Positions 30,384-41,232 of a stretch of 64,000 nucleotides of DNA are shown here, piece after piece. Each line of letters opens with the position of its first letter. Positions within the stretch are counted from its first letter, which is position 1. The stretch comes from Alphaproteobacteria bacterium (GTDB taxonomy: Bacteria; Pseudomonadota; Alphaproteobacteria; Sphingomonadales; Sphingomonadaceae): NCBI GenBank assembly GCA_003241875.1, contig QBLU01000009.1, positions 17,403 to 81,402 on the forward strand, written 5' to 3'. The notes below the pieces were generated by a model that was not told the origin of the DNA, did no database searches, and worked only from the letters and a program-made list of their open reading frames with translations. The position numbers were made by a program, and so were the translations under genes.

Positions 30384-31900
30384 TGGCGGAGTTCGGCGCG
30401 ATCCTGCCCAGTCGCGAAACCTTTGCCGCGGCGCTGGCGCAGGGCCGGGCGCAGCTGGTGTGGACCCGCATCGTCGCCGACACCGAAACGCCGGTGTCGG
30501 CGATGCTGAAGCTCGGTGCCGCCGAAAGCGGTGCCTATCTGCTCGAATCGGTCGAGGGCGGCCAGGTTCGCGGCCGCTATTCGCTGCTCGGGCTCGATCC
30601 CGACCTGGTCTGGCGGGCGATCGGCGACACGTCGGAGATCAACCGCGACTGGCGCCGCGATCGCGAGGCCTTTGTCCCCGTCCCCGGCGGCGCGCTGGCG
30701 GCGCTGCGGGCGTTGGTCGCGGAGGCCCGCGCCGATGTTCCCGCCGGACTGCCGTCGGCGCTGGCCAGCCTTGTCGGCTATATCGGCTATGAATCGGTGC
30801 GGCTGGTCGAACCGAGCGTACCCGCCAATTCGCCGTCGCCGCTCGGCCTGCCCGACATGGTGTTCGTTCGCCCGACGTTGATCCTGGTGTTCGACCGGCT
30901 GAAGGACGAATTGTTTCTGGTTGCCCCGGTGTTCGCCGATGCGCCCGATGCCTATGACGCCGCCGTCGATCGCATCGAGATCGCCCAGGCCCGGCTCGCT
31001 CAGGCGCTTCCGCTGCGCAAGGTCGCCACCGGCGCCCTGCCCGGCGGCCAGCCGGTGCCGCTCGTCGGCGCCGCGCGCTATGCCGATATGGTCGCCCGCG
31101 CCAAGGACTATATCCTCGCCGGCGACATCTTCCAGGTCGTGCTGGCCCAGCGCTTCAGCGTCGATTTCCCGTTGCCGCCGTTCGATCTCTACCGCGCGTT
31201 GCGGCGCATCAACCCGTCGCCGTTCCTGTATTTCCTCGATCTGCCGGGCTTTGCGCTGGTCGGCTCCAGCCCCGAAATCCTGGTCCGCGTGCGCGACGGC
31301 GATGTCACCATCCGGCCGATCGCCGGCACCCGGCCGCGGGGCCGCGACGCCGTTGAGGATGCCGAGAACCGCGCCAGCCTGCTCGCCGACGCCAAGGAAC
31401 AGGCCGAGCACTTGATGCTGCTCGATCTCGGCCGCCACGATACCGGCCGCGTGTCGCTGCCCGGGACAGTCACCGTCACCGATCGCGCCGGCGTCGAATT
31501 CTACAGCCATGTCATGCACATCGTGTCGAACGTCCGCGGCCGCCTGGCCCCCGGACACGACGCCATCGATGCCTTGCTGGCGGGCTTTCCGGCCGGCACT
31601 GTCAGCGGCGCCCCCAAGGTCCGCGCCATGCAGGTCATCGCCGAACTGGAGCCCGAAGCCCGCGGCGCGTATGCCGGCGGCGTCGGCTATTTCAGCCCGG
31701 ATGGCGCGATGGATTCGTGCATCGTGCTGCGGACGGCGGTGGTCAAGGACGGCGTCATGCACGTCCAGGCCGGCGCCGGCATCGTTGCCGATTCGATTGC
31801 CGAATACGAACAGCGGGAATGCGAAGCCAAGGCCGGCGCGCTGATCGCAGCAGCAGGCGAGGCGCTGAAGGCCGCCGGCGCGGCCGGGTTCGGGCAGTAG
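30383..31900 (+). CDS. trpE: Anthranilate synthase component I
   Basis: LLESVEGGQVRGRYSLLGLDP, DIFQVVLAQRFSVDF, IAGTRPRGRD, FPAGTVSGAPKVRAMQVI. Confidence 0.97.
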   Translation: MAEFGAILPSRETFAAALAQGRAQLVWTRIVADTETPVSAMLKLGAAESGAYLLESVEGGQVRGRYSLLGLDPDLVWRAIGDTSEINRDWRRDREAFVPVPGGALAALRALVAEARADVPAGLPSALASLVGYIGYESVRLVEPSVPANSPSPLGLPDMVFVRPTLILVFDRLKDELFLVAPVFADAPDAYDAAVDRIEIAQARLAQALPLRKVATGALPGGQPVPLVGAARYADMVARAKDYILAGDIFQVVLAQRFSVDFPLPPFDLYRALRRINPSPFLYFLDLPGFALVGSSPEILVRVRDGDVTIRPIAGTRPRGRDAVEDAENRASLLADAKEQAEHLMLLDLGRHDTGRVSLPGTVTVTDRAGVEFYSHVMHIVSNVRGRLAPGHDAIDALLAGFPAGTVSGAPKVRAMQVIAELEPEARGAYAGGVGYFSPDGAMDSCIVLRTAVVKDGVMHVQAGAGIVADSIAEYEQRECEAKAGALIAAAGEALKAAGAAGFGQ

Positions 31901-32029
31901 AACCGACGGTAGACCTTACACTTCGCGAGACAGCGAATTTCAAAAGCGCCCGATTACAGTACGTTACCGAAACGGCCCGATAATTGCATGGATAGTGCCA
32001 ACAGAAGCATTTGCTTCAGGGGCCTCAAG

Positions 32030-32731
32030 ATGAACAAGTTGATAATCGCTGGCATTGGCGCGTTGACCGCCATTGCATCTCCCGCAACCGCAGCCCTGGT
32101 TGCCGACTTTCAGCTCAACGGAAGTCTCGCGGACAGCCTTGGCGGTGCCGATCTCACCAACAACGGCGGCACGCTTGGCGCGACAGGCATCAGCTTTGGT
32201 GCCAACCGGGGCCCATCCCTGGGCGGTTTCCTCAACGCCAGCGTCTATTCGATCGTCATCGGCTTTTCGTTCGACCAGCTGGACGGCTGGCGCAAGATCC
32301 TCGATTTTTCCAACCTGAGCAGCGACAGCGGTCTGTACAATCTTTCCAGCTCGCTGGATTTCTATCCCTTTGTCACGACGGTTACGGGGCAATTCCAGGC
32401 CGGCGTCGTGCACCGGGTCGTGCTGACCCGCGACGCCGCCGGGACGGTCGTCTCCTATGTCGACGGCGACAGCGGCCTGACCTTCCTTGATACCGGCGGC
32501 AATGCTGTGATCGGCAGCACGTTGAACTTCTTCAACGACGACTTCGCGACCGGCCAGGGTGAAGCCTCGTCGGGCTTCGTCGACTATATCCAGATCTACG
32601 ACACCGCGCTGACCGATACCGGCATCATCGCGGGCGTACCCGAACCCACCAGCTGGATGATGCTGATTGCCGGCTTCGGCCTTGTCGGCGCAGCTGCGCG
32701 CCGCCGCCGTCTGGCAATCCGCGCCGCCTGA
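32030..32731 (+). CDS. PEP-CTERM sorting-domain protein with LamG-like domain
   Basis: Signal peptide and C-terminal VPEPTSWMMLIAGFGLVGAAARRRR. Confidence 0.88.
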   Translation: MNKLIIAGIGALTAIASPATAALVADFQLNGSLADSLGGADLTNNGGTLGATGISFGANRGPSLGGFLNASVYSIVIGFSFDQLDGWRKILDFSNLSSDSGLYNLSSSLDFYPFVTTVTGQFQAGVVHRVVLTRDAAGTVVSYVDGDSGLTFLDTGGNAVIGSTLNFFNDDFATGQGEASSGFVDYIQIYDTALTDTGIIAGVPEPTSWMMLIAGFGLVGAAARRRRLAIRAA

Positions 32732-32864
32732 CCGGCATGGGCGGCGGCGGCCAGGTCGCCGCCGCCTGTACCGTTGCTGCACGGCTGAATCGTGCGGCCA
32801 TATCGACACTGGCCAATCCGCCCCGGCAGGCCCAAATACCGGTCGCACAAACCGGAGCACAACC

Positions 32865-33146
32865 ATGCCGAAAGCCACCTGGAACGGCGTCACCATCGCC
32901 GACAGCAACGACACCGTCGTCGTCGAGGGCAATCACTATTTCCCCATCGACGCCATCGACCCGACGCTGCTGAAACCGAGCAGCACCACGACCGTCTGCG
33001 GCTGGAAGGGCACCGCCAACTATTACACGCTCGCCGCCGGCGGCGCCGAGAACAAGGACGCCGCCTGGTATTACGCCGAGCCCAAGGACGCCGCCAAGAC
33101 CATCAAGGGCCGTGTCGCCTTTTGGAAGGGCGTCAAGGTGGCGTGA
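32865..33146 (+). CDS. DUF427 family protein
   Basis: 93 aa: VEGNHYFPIDAIDPTLLKPSSTTTVCGWKGTANYYTL. Confidence 0.88.
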   Translation: MPKATWNGVTIADSNDTVVVEGNHYFPIDAIDPTLLKPSSTTTVCGWKGTANYYTLAAGGAENKDAAWYYAEPKDAAKTIKGRVAFWKGVKVA

Positions 33147-33466
33147 CCGATGCCACGCCACGCGCGACGCTGAAGGGCGCGTTGGACCGCCACGTCGCCA
33201 CCCTGGTCGCGATGGCGACCCCCGATTGGCCGATCAGCGCCGACCATTGCTTCCTGCGCGTCGCCTATGACAACGCCATGGGCGACCGCTGGGACCAGGC
33301 GGCAAGGCGCCCGGCCTGGCGCCATTTGCCGCTCGACCGGCTGGCGGTCGCGGTCGACATCCTCGCGCGCATCGCCGCCGAGGGCCTGCCCCTGCTGGCG
33401 GCGCTCAATACCATCAGCCTCGATTATCGACGGCGGCACGCCCACGCGTTAAGGCATCACCCATGA
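33143..33466 (+). CDS. Hypothetical small protein
   Basis: GTG start overlaps the DUF427 stop; stop overlaps the trpG start. Confidence 0.6.
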   Translation: MTDATPRATLKGALDRHVATLVAMATPDWPISADHCFLRVAYDNAMGDRWDQAARRPAWRHLPLDRLAVAVDILARIAAEGLPLLAALNTISLDYRRRHAHALRHHP

Positions 33467-34077
33467 TCCTCGTCATCGACAATTACGACAGCTTCACCTT
33501 CAACCTCGTGCACTACCTGCTCGAGCTCGGCGCCGAGACGCGGGTCGTGCGCAACGACGCCATCACCGCTGCCGAGGCCATCGCGCTCGCCCCCCAGGCG
33601 GTGCTGCTGTCCCCCGGCCCCTGCACGCCGAACGAGGCCGGCGTCTGCCTCGATCTCATCGCCGCCGCCGCCGAGGCCCGGCTGCCGCTGCTCGGCGTCT
33701 GCCTCGGCCACCAGTCGCTTGGCCAGGCGTTCGGCGGCACCGTGGTGCGCGCGCCGCAGGTCATGCACGGCAAGACCAGCGCCATCACGCACGACGGCAG
33801 CGGCATCTTCGCCGGCCTGCCGTCACCGTTCGAGGCCACCCGCTATCACTCCCTGATCGTCCGCGAGGACGACCTGCCCGCCTGCTTCGCCGTCAACGCG
33901 CGCAGCCCTGACGGCATCATCATGGGCATGCAGCACCGCGAATTGCCGCTGCACGGCGTGCAGTTTCACCCCGAAAGCATCGCCACCGAACATGGCCATG
34001 CCATGCTGGCCAATTTCATGACGCTGGCCGGGATGACGCCCAGGGCGCTGCCACCCCGCCTCGCCGCCGCCGCGTGA
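33463..34077 (+). CDS. trpG: Anthranilate synthase component II (glutamine amidotransferase)
   Basis: [47 protein letters not shown]. Confidence 0.96.
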   Translation: MILVIDNYDSFTFNLVHYLLELGAETRVVRNDAITAAEAIALAPQAVLLSPGPCTPNEAGVCLDLIAAAAEARLPLLGVCLGHQSLGQAFGGTVVRAPQVMHGKTSAITHDGSGIFAGLPSPFEATRYHSLIVREDDLPACFAVNARSPDGIIMGMQHRELPLHGVQFHPESIATEHGHAMLANFMTLAGMTPRALPPRLAAAA

Positions 34078-35051
34078 GACTGCCCGATCCGTCGGCGCCG
34101 CTGGACCCCGATGCCGCGGCCGAGGCCTTTGCCGCGATCCTCGACGGCAAGGTCGATGACAACGCATTGTCGTCGTTCCTGGTGACGCTCGCGACCCGCG
34201 GCGAAACCGTCGACGAAATCGTCGCCGCCGCCACCGCTCTCCGCGCCCGCATGACGCCCGGGCCTGCGGCACCCGACGCCATCGACGTCTGCGGCACCGG
34301 CGGCGACGGCAAGCACAGCCTCAACGTCTCCACCGCCGTGTCGATCGTCGTCGCCGCCTGCGGGGTCAAGGTGGCCAAGCACGGCAACCGCGCTGCCTCA
34401 TCAAGCAGCGGCGCTGCCGATGTGCTGATGGCGCTCGGCGTGCCCGAACTGGCGCCGGATCGACTCGGCGCCTGTCTCGACAGCGTCGGCATCACCTTTC
34501 TCCACGCCGCCCGCCATCACCCGGCAATGGCGCGGGTAGCGCCGGTACGCCGCGCGCTCGGCCGGCGCACGATCTTCAACCTGCTGGGGCCGCTCGCCAA
34601 CCCGGCCGGGGTGCAGCGGCAGCTCGTCGGCGTGTTCGCTCCTGGCTGGACGCTGCCGATGGCAACGGCTTTGGCGGCGCTGGGATCGAGGCGCGCCATG
34701 GTCGTCCACGGCGACGGTTACGATGAACTGACCGTCACCGGGGCCAGTGAATTCGCCCTCGCTGACGGGACCATGACAACGGGCGCCATCGCCCCCGCCG
34801 ACGTCGGCATCACCCCCTGCGATGCGGGCGCGCTGGCCGGCGGCGACGCGGCGCACAACGCCGGCCGGCTGCGGGCGCTGCTGGCCGGGGAGCGCGGCGC
34901 CTATCACGACATCGTCGTGCTCAACGCCGCCGCCGCCCTCACCGTCGACAACGCCGACCTGCCGCTCGCCACCGCCGCCGACCGCGCCCGCGATGCCTTG
35001 GCAAGCGGCGCCGCGCAGGACATTCTGGCGCGCTGGAGCAATTTTCGATGA
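34074..35051 (+). CDS. trpD: Anthranilate phosphoribosyltransferase
   Basis: [52 protein letters not shown]. Confidence 0.97.
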   Translation: MRLPDPSAPLDPDAAAEAFAAILDGKVDDNALSSFLVTLATRGETVDEIVAAATALRARMTPGPAAPDAIDVCGTGGDGKHSLNVSTAVSIVVAACGVKVAKHGNRAASSSSGAADVLMALGVPELAPDRLGACLDSVGITFLHAARHHPAMARVAPVRRALGRRTIFNLLGPLANPAGVQRQLVGVFAPGWTLPMATALAALGSRRAMVVHGDGYDELTVTGASEFALADGTMTTGAIAPADVGITPCDAGALAGGDAAHNAGRLRALLAGERGAYHDIVVLNAAAALTVDNADLPLATAADRARDALASGAAQDILARWSNFR

Positions 35052-35851
35052 CCGACACCCCTATCGATACCCTGGCTGAAATCTGCGATCACAAGCGCGC
35101 CCTCGTCGCCGCCGCCCGGCAGGCCCGCAGCCTCGCCGACCTGGAGGCCGCCGCCGTCGCCGCCGATCCGGTGCGCGGCTTCATCGCCGCCATTCACGCC
35201 GCCCATGCCGATGGCCGCCACGCGCTGATCGCCGAGATCAAGAAGGCTAGCCCCTCGAAAGGGCTCATCCGCGCCGATTTCGATCCCCCTGCCCTCGCCC
35301 GCGCCTATGCCGCCGGCGGCGCGACCTGCCTGTCGGTGCTGACCGAAGACCGCTGGTTTCAGGGCGGCGACGCCTATCTGATGGCCGCTCGCGCTGCCTG
35401 CACCCTCCCCGTCATCCGCAAGGATTTCATCGTCGATCCCTGGCAGGTGATCGAGGCGCGCGCCATCAACGCCGATGCCGTGCTGCTGATCATGGCGGCC
35501 CTGTCCGACGCCCAGGCAGCCGAGCTGGAGGATGTCGCCATCCGGCATGGCCTCGACGTGCTTGTCGAAGTCCATAATGCCCATGAACGCGACCGAGCGC
35601 TCAAGCTCAAGACACCGTTGCTCGGTATCAACAACCGCAATTTGAAGACCCTGGCGGTCGACCTTCAGACCTCGCTCGAACTCGCCAACACGCCGGGCCG
35701 CACCCTTGTCGGCGAAAGCGGGCTGTCAAGCCCCGCCGACCTTGCCCGGCTCAGCGCCGTCGGTATCCGCACCTTCCTCGTCGGGGAATCGCTGATGCGC
35801 CAGGCCGATGTGACCGCCGCGACCCGCACACTGTTGGGGCTTGCCGCATGA
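35048..35851 (+). CDS. trpC: Indole-3-glycerol phosphate synthase
   Basis: [53 protein letters not shown]. Confidence 0.97.
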   Translation: MTDTPIDTLAEICDHKRALVAAARQARSLADLEAAAVAADPVRGFIAAIHAAHADGRHALIAEIKKASPSKGLIRADFDPPALARAYAAGGATCLSVLTEDRWFQGGDAYLMAARAACTLPVIRKDFIVDPWQVIEARAINADAVLLIMAALSDAQAAELEDVAIRHGLDVLVEVHNAHERDRALKLKTPLLGINNRNLKTLAVDLQTSLELANTPGRTLVGESGLSSPADLARLSAVGIRTFLVGESLMRQADVTAATRTLLGLAA

Positions 35852-36312
35852 CGCTGACCCATCTCGACGCGCAGGGCGCCGCGCGCATGGTCGATGTCTC
35901 GGCCAAGGCCGCGACCCGCCGCGAGGCGGTGGCCGAAGGCTTCATCACCATCGCCGACACGGCGCTCGTCGCCATCCGCGACCAGGCCGTCGCCAAGGGC
36001 GACGTGCTCGCCGTGGCGCGCGTCGCCGGCATCATGGGCGCCAAGCGCACCGCCGACCTGATCCCACTCTGCCACCCGCTGCCGATCGACGCCGTCAACC
36101 TCGACCTCGCCATCGAGCCGACCGGCATCCGCGCCACCGCGACCGTCGCCACGACGCGCGGCACCGGCGTCGAGATGGAGGCGTTGACCGCCGTCTCCGT
36201 CGCGCTGCTCACCATCTACGACATGGCCAAGGCGATGGATCGCGGCATGACGATCGCGGGCGTGCGGCTGCTCAGGAAATCGGGCGGCCGCTCGGGCGAC
36301 TGGGTCGCCTGA
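35848..36312 (+). CDS. moaC: Cyclic pyranopterin monophosphate synthase
   Basis: [49 protein letters not shown]. Confidence 0.97.
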   Translation: MTLTHLDAQGAARMVDVSAKAATRREAVAEGFITIADTALVAIRDQAVAKGDVLAVARVAGIMGAKRTADLIPLCHPLPIDAVNLDLAIEPTGIRATATVATTRGTGVEMEALTAVSVALLTIYDMAKAMDRGMTIAGVRLLRKSGGRSGDWVA

Positions 36313-37511
36313 TGGCACTGCTGGCGGTCGAGGCCGCGCTGGCGCAACTGCTCAACGGCGTGACGGCCTTGCCGGCCGAGCCGGTCGCCATCGACCGGGT
36401 GCGCGGGCGCGTTCTCGCCGAACCCGTCCGGGCAACGCTCACCCAACCGCCCTTCGACGCCTCGGCGATGGATGGCTATGCCATCCGCTGGGCCGACCTG
36501 CCCGGGCCGTGGCGGGTGGCGGGCGACAGCGCCGCCGGTCACGGCTGGGCCGGCACGCTGCAGCCCGGCGAGGCGGCGCGGATCTTCACCGGCGCACCGC
36601 TGCCGGCCGGCGCCGACACCGTCGTCGTGCAGGAAGAAATCCGCCGCGACGGTGACATCGCGACCCTGTCCGGCGACGGGCCGCCGCGCCTCGGCGCCCA
36701 TATCCGCAGGGCGGGCCAGGATTTTGCCGCCGGCGACGTGCTGGCCGACGCCGGCGACCCGCTGACCCCGGCGCGCATCGGGCTGTTGGCGGCCGCGGGC
36801 CATGGCGTGCTGCCGGTGGTGCGCCGGCCGCGGGTGACGCTGATCGCCACCGGCGATGAACTGGTACCGCCCGGCGTCGCGCCGGGACCGGACCAGATCG
36901 TCAGCACCAATGGCGTCATGCTGCGTGCATTGTTCGAAAATGCCGGCGCCGTGGTCGCCGATCCCGGCATTATCCCCGACCGGCGCGAGGCGCTCGCCGC
37001 GGCGATCACGGCGGCGAGCGGCGATATCATCGTTACCATCGGCGGCGCTTCCGTCGGCGATCATGATCTTGTCGTGCCGGTGCTGCGCGACCTCGGCGCC
37101 GATATCGATTTCTGGAAGATCGCGATGCGGCCAGGCAAGCCGATGCTGGCCGGGCGCTTCGCCGGTGCCCGCGTCATCGGCCTGCCCGGCAACCCGGTTT
37201 CGGCGCATGTCTGCGCGCTGCTGTTCGTGCTGCCGCTGCTCGCCCGCCTCGGCGGCCGGGCCGAGGCGCTGCCGATGCGCCTACTGCCGCTCGCGGCGCC
37301 GCTGGCGGCCAATGGCGCCCGGCGCGATCACCTGCGGGCGCGGCTGACGCCGGCTGGCACGGCCGAGATCTTTCAGTCGCAGGATTCGGCGCTGCTGGGC
37401 CGCCTCGCCGCGGCGCAATTGCTGATCGTGCGCCCGCCCGGCGCGGCGGCTGCGTCGGCCGGCGACATGGTCGATTGCATCACGCTTGACAGTATCGGCA
37501 ATGTTTCCTAA
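36312..37511 (+). CDS. moeA: Molybdopterin molybdenumtransferase
   Basis: [50 protein letters not shown]. Confidence 0.95.
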   Translation: MALLAVEAALAQLLNGVTALPAEPVAIDRVRGRVLAEPVRATLTQPPFDASAMDGYAIRWADLPGPWRVAGDSAAGHGWAGTLQPGEAARIFTGAPLPAGADTVVVQEEIRRDGDIATLSGDGPPRLGAHIRRAGQDFAAGDVLADAGDPLTPARIGLLAAAGHGVLPVVRRPRVTLIATGDELVPPGVAPGPDQIVSTNGVMLRALFENAGAVVADPGIIPDRREALAAAITAASGDIIVTIGGASVGDHDLVVPVLRDLGADIDFWKIAMRPGKPMLAGRFAGARVIGLPGNPVSAHVCALLFVLPLLARLGGRAEALPMRLLPLAAPLAANGARRDHLRARLTPAGTAEIFQSQDSALLGRLAAAQLLIVRPPGAAAASAGDMVDCITLDSIGNVS

Positions 37512-37513
37512 TC

Positions 37514-37528
37514 GTTCCCCCTGTGTTC
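37514..37528 (+). promoter_or_regulatory. Alphaproteobacterial LexA SOS box GTTC-N7-GTTC
   Basis: GTTCCCCCTGTGTTC, 15-29 nt upstream of the lexA start. Confidence 0.85.
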
Positions 37529-37542
37529 CCCCGCAGGAGACG

Positions 37543-38226
37543 ATGATGCTGACCCGGAAACAACAGGAACTGCTGAGCTTCATCGACGATCGACTGCGAT
37601 CGGACGGGGTTTCGCCGTCCTTCGAGGAGATGAAGGACGCGCTGCAGTTGCGGTCGAAGTCGGGTGTGCACCGCCTCATCAACGCGCTGGAGGAACGCAG
37701 CTTCATCCGCCGCCTGCCCAACCGGGCGCGCGCGCTGGAAGTCCTGCAGATGCCCGAGGCACTGCGGGCCAAGCCGGCGCTGCAGCTGGTGCCGCCGGCA
37801 CAGGCACCGCGGCCGCATGTCCAGGCGATGATCGCCGCCAATGATACCATCGTCGTGCCGCTGCACGGCCGCATCGCCGCCGGTCTGCCGGTGGAGGCGC
37901 TGGAGAGCGACCGCTCGCTGTCGGTGCCGGCAGCATTGCTCGGCCCGGGCGACCATTATGCGCTCGAGGTGTCCGGGGATTCGATGATCGATGCCGGCAT
38001 CTTCGATGGCGATTATGCGCTGATCAAGCGCTGCGAGGTCGCCCGCGACGGGGACATCGTCGTCGCGCTGATCGACGGCGAGGAAGCGACGCTGAAGTAT
38101 CTGCATCGCGAAAAGAACATCGTCCGCTTGGAGCCGGCCAATGCCGCGCACCATTCGCAGCGTTATCCGGCCGACCGCGTCCGCGTGCAGGGCAAGCTCG
38201 CCGGCCTGCTGCGCCGGTATCACTGA
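37543..38226 (+). CDS. lexA: LexA repressor
   Basis: [49 protein letters not shown], cleavage region [31 protein letters not shown]. Confidence 0.97.
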   Translation: MMLTRKQQELLSFIDDRLRSDGVSPSFEEMKDALQLRSKSGVHRLINALEERSFIRRLPNRARALEVLQMPEALRAKPALQLVPPAQAPRPHVQAMIAANDTIVVPLHGRIAAGLPVEALESDRSLSVPAALLGPGDHYALEVSGDSMIDAGIFDGDYALIKRCEVARDGDIVVALIDGEEATLKYLHREKNIVRLEPANAAHHSQRYPADRVRVQGKLAGLLRRYH

Positions 38227-38230
38227 TCCC

Positions 38231-38569
38231 GTGGCGGCACGCATCAACTATGTCGAGCTGCCCGTCACCGGCATTCCGGCGGCCAAGGCGTTTTATGAAA
38301 CGGCCTTCGGCTGGTCGTTGACCGACTTCGGCCCGACCTATGCCGCGACGATGACCGGCGACGTCGATCTCGGCCTGCAGGCCGATGCCACCGAGGCGAC
38401 GACCGCGCCGTTGGCGGTCATCGGCGTCGTCGATCTCGAGGCGGCGCTGCTCGCGGTCACCGCCGTCGGCGGCACCGTGGTGCGGCCGATCTTCGCCTTT
38501 CCGGGTGGCCGGCGTTTTCACTTCCGCGACCCGGCGGGCAACGAACTCGCGGCGGTCACGCCCGACTGA
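38231..38569 (+). CDS. VOC (glyoxalase-like) family protein
   Basis: INYVELPVTGIPAAKAFYETAFGWSLTDFGPTYAAT; GTG start proposed. Confidence 0.82.
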   Translation: MAARINYVELPVTGIPAAKAFYETAFGWSLTDFGPTYAATMTGDVDLGLQADATEATTAPLAVIGVVDLEAALLAVTAVGGTVVRPIFAFPGGRRFHFRDPAGNELAAVTPD

Positions 38570-38629
38570 CCCGCCCGCGCAGCGCCCGACTGTGGCAAAT
38601 GTGACACGTCGGTAACCTCAGCTTAACCG

Positions 38630-38647
38630 CTACGTCAAACACCCCAT
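38630..38647 (+). promoter_or_regulatory. Candidate shared regulatory motif CTACGTCAAAyaCCCCAT (site A)
   Basis: CTACGTCAAACACCCCAT upstream of the TonB receptor at 38748. Confidence 0.5.
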
Positions 38648-38747
38648 TGGCCGTCGCACCCCCGATTCATAGCCTTGTTGCAGCGCCGCATTTTGCGTGC
38701 CGAAGCTGTTTCGCCGCCGGGTCGCCGGCGTGCCGCAAGGGGGTCAT

Positions 38748-41180
38748 ATGGTCGTCCGGTCCGGGTTCAAGGCGGTTCTGCTTTCCGCGAGCATGTTGTC
38801 GGGCACATTGGCGGCAGCGCCGGCCTTGGCCGCCGAGGCTGTGGCTGCCGCCGGCGAGGCCGAGGCCGATATCGTCGTCACCGCCACCCGCCGCTCGCTG
38901 TCGCTCGCCGATGTGCCGATCAACATCGCCGCCATCGGTGCCGAACAGTTGAACGAGCAGCGCCTCAACGACATCCGCGACCTCGGCGCTTTCACCCCCG
39001 GCATCACCATAACCGATACCGGCCCGCGCGGCGCCGGCACCATCGTCATGCGCGGCCTCAGCGCCGACGACAGCAGCACCTTTGCCGACAACGGCAACAA
39101 CGCCATCGGTACCTATCTCGGCGAAGTGCCGCTCTATCTCGATTTCAAGCTGATCGACCTCAAGCGCGTCGAGGTGCTGCTCGGGCCGCAGGGCACGCTC
39201 TATGGCCTCGGCACCCTCGCCGGCGCCATCCGCTACCTGCCCGAACGCCCCGATGCCTCGGCGATCGGCGGCTATGTCCACGGCCGCGCCTATGACGTGA
39301 AGGAGGGCAGCGGCGTCGGCTTCGTCATCGATGGCGCCTTCAACCTGCCGATCATCAAGGACGTGCTCGCCTTCCGCTCGGCCACCGGTTATTATTACGA
39401 CCCCGGCTTCATCGACTACCCGTTCGTGGTCAAGACGATCGGCGTCAGCGATCCGCAGCCGGGTCCGTCGACCAATCCGCTCGGCTCGATCGCCGACCAG
39501 CAGGCGAACTTCAATCCACAGCGCGACGTGAACTTTGAAAAAACCATCACGACGCGCAACCAGCTCGGCCTGACGGTCGACAATCTCAATGCCTATCTGA
39601 CCTATGTCTTCCAGCGCACCAAGACTGGCGGCCGTCAGGCCAATGGCGGCGGCGTGCTCGGCGAGGGCAAGTACGAAGGCCCGTGGCGCGTGCTCGAACC
39701 GTCGAACCGCCAGTCGCATCTCGTCGCACTGGAGGTCGAGGCCGAGCTCGGCGACTTCGCGCAGCTTGTCTCCGCGTCCGCCTATACCTTCACCAAGAAC
39801 CGCAGCTCGGTCGATGTCACCGACCTGCTGCTCGATCTCGACTATGGCTATGAAAGCTTTCCGGCCTTCACCGGCTTCACCAATTCACGCGCCGTCAGCA
39901 AGCAATTCAACCAGGAACTGCGGCTGGTTTCGACGCACGGCGGACCGCTCAGCTGGGTGCTCGGCGCCTTCTACAACAAGTTCGAAACCTCGACATCGTA
40001 CCGCGAGTACATCCCGGGTTTCGCCGCATCGCCGACCGGTATCGATTTCGGCGTCATCCCCAACGCCGACGACAATGAATATGCCTCCTTCGGCCGCAGC
40101 AAGACCGAGGAAAAGGCCGTCTTCGGCGAGGCGACCTTCAACTTCACCCCCGAATGGCAGGTCACCGGCGGCATCCGCTATTATGACTATAATCTCACCC
40201 GCTTCGGCGGCTCGACCCTGCCCTATTACGATGGCGCGGTCGCCGACGACCTCGACATCCCGTCGAGCAGCGGCGAGGCCAAATCGAACGGCGTCGTCTG
40301 GAAGGCCAACACCTCCTACAAGTTCGGCGCCGATGCGCTGGTCTATTTCACCTACAGCACCGGCTATCGCATCGGCGGCGCCAACACCGGCGCGGCGCCC
40401 TGCGTGCTGCCGCTGAACCCGAACCAGCAGAACATCTGCGCGCTGCCCAACGAGCTGTTCTTTGGCCCCGACAAGACCAAGAACATCGAAATCGGCCTGC
40501 GCGCCGGCTTTTTCGACAATAGGCTGACCACCAACCTGTCGGTCTTCCAGGTCGATTGGGACGGCATCCAGCTCGGCGGCACCACGCTCAACGGCGGCAT
40601 CGGCATCACCGTCAACGGCGGCAAGGCGCGCAACCGCGGTTTCGACTTCTCGTTCAACGGGCGCATCACCGATCGCCTGACGGTCCGCGGCAACTATTCC
40701 TACCTCGATGCCAAGCTGACCGAGGACGTGCCGGAACTGCTGCAGATCCGCAACAGCAAGGACCCGCGCTTCCGGCCGAAATTCAGCGAAGTCGATGTCT
40801 TTGCCGGCGATCGCCTGCCCGGCTCGGCCCGGCACTCGGGCGCCCTGTCGGCGACCTATGCGCTGCCGATGGGCGAGAACGAAACGCTGTTCAACTGGAC
40901 TGCGACCTACACCGGCGACATTCTCACCCGTGTCGGCGGGCGTGGGTTCGGCGAAAAGCTGCCGGGCTATGTGATGAACCGCGCCTCGATCACCTACCGC
41001 ACGCCGGTCTATGAGCTGTCGCTGTTCGCCAACAACATCTTCAACAAATATGCCGTCACCGGCGTCAGCAACGATCTCAGCCGCTTCGGCTTCGTCAACG
41101 GCGACATCATCTCGCGCTATTACGGCCGCAGCGTCGCCCGGCCGCGGGTGCTCGGCGTGGAGGGGCGGTACCGGTTCTAG
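38748..41180 (+). CDS. TonB-dependent receptor
   Basis: ADIVVTATRRSLSLADVPINIAAIGAEQL, GPQGTLYGLGTLAGAIRYLPERP, C-terminal VEGRYRF. Confidence 0.92.
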   Translation: MVVRSGFKAVLLSASMLSGTLAAAPALAAEAVAAAGEAEADIVVTATRRSLSLADVPINIAAIGAEQLNEQRLNDIRDLGAFTPGITITDTGPRGAGTIVMRGLSADDSSTFADNGNNAIGTYLGEVPLYLDFKLIDLKRVEVLLGPQGTLYGLGTLAGAIRYLPERPDASAIGGYVHGRAYDVKEGSGVGFVIDGAFNLPIIKDVLAFRSATGYYYDPGFIDYPFVVKTIGVSDPQPGPSTNPLGSIADQQANFNPQRDVNFEKTITTRNQLGLTVDNLNAYLTYVFQRTKTGGRQANGGGVLGEGKYEGPWRVLEPSNRQSHLVALEVEAELGDFAQLVSASAYTFTKNRSSVDVTDLLLDLDYGYESFPAFTGFTNSRAVSKQFNQELRLVSTHGGPLSWVLGAFYNKFETSTSYREYIPGFAASPTGIDFGVIPNADDNEYASFGRSKTEEKAVFGEATFNFTPEWQVTGGIRYYDYNLTRFGGSTLPYYDGAVADDLDIPSSSGEAKSNGVVWKANTSYKFGADALVYFTYSTGYRIGGANTGAAPCVLPLNPNQQNICALPNELFFGPDKTKNIEIGLRAGFFDNRLTTNLSVFQVDWDGIQLGGTTLNGGIGITVNGGKARNRGFDFSFNGRITDRLTVRGNYSYLDAKLTEDVPELLQIRNSKDPRFRPKFSEVDVFAGDRLPGSARHSGALSATYALPMGENETLFNWTATYTGDILTRVGGRGFGEKLPGYVMNRASITYRTPVYELSLFANNIFNKYAVTGVSNDLSRFGFVNGDIISRYYGRSVARPRVLGVEGRYRF

Positions 41181-41188
41181 GTCAGGAC

Positions 41189-41226
41189 CTCCCCGTCATC
41201 CCGGCCTTTGCCGGGATGACGGGGAG
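41189..41226. terminator. Strong hairpin between convergent genes
   Basis: CTCCCCGTCATCCCGGC-cttt-GCCGGGATGACGGGGAG, 17-bp stem. Confidence 0.7.
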
Positions 41227-41232
41227 AGAGCC

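Noticed and set aside
27909-31762. 823-aa and 756-aa minus ORFs across ppiD and trpE
   Set aside because: Antisense frames of ppiD/trpE; Gly/Arg/Asp-rich, no domain signature.
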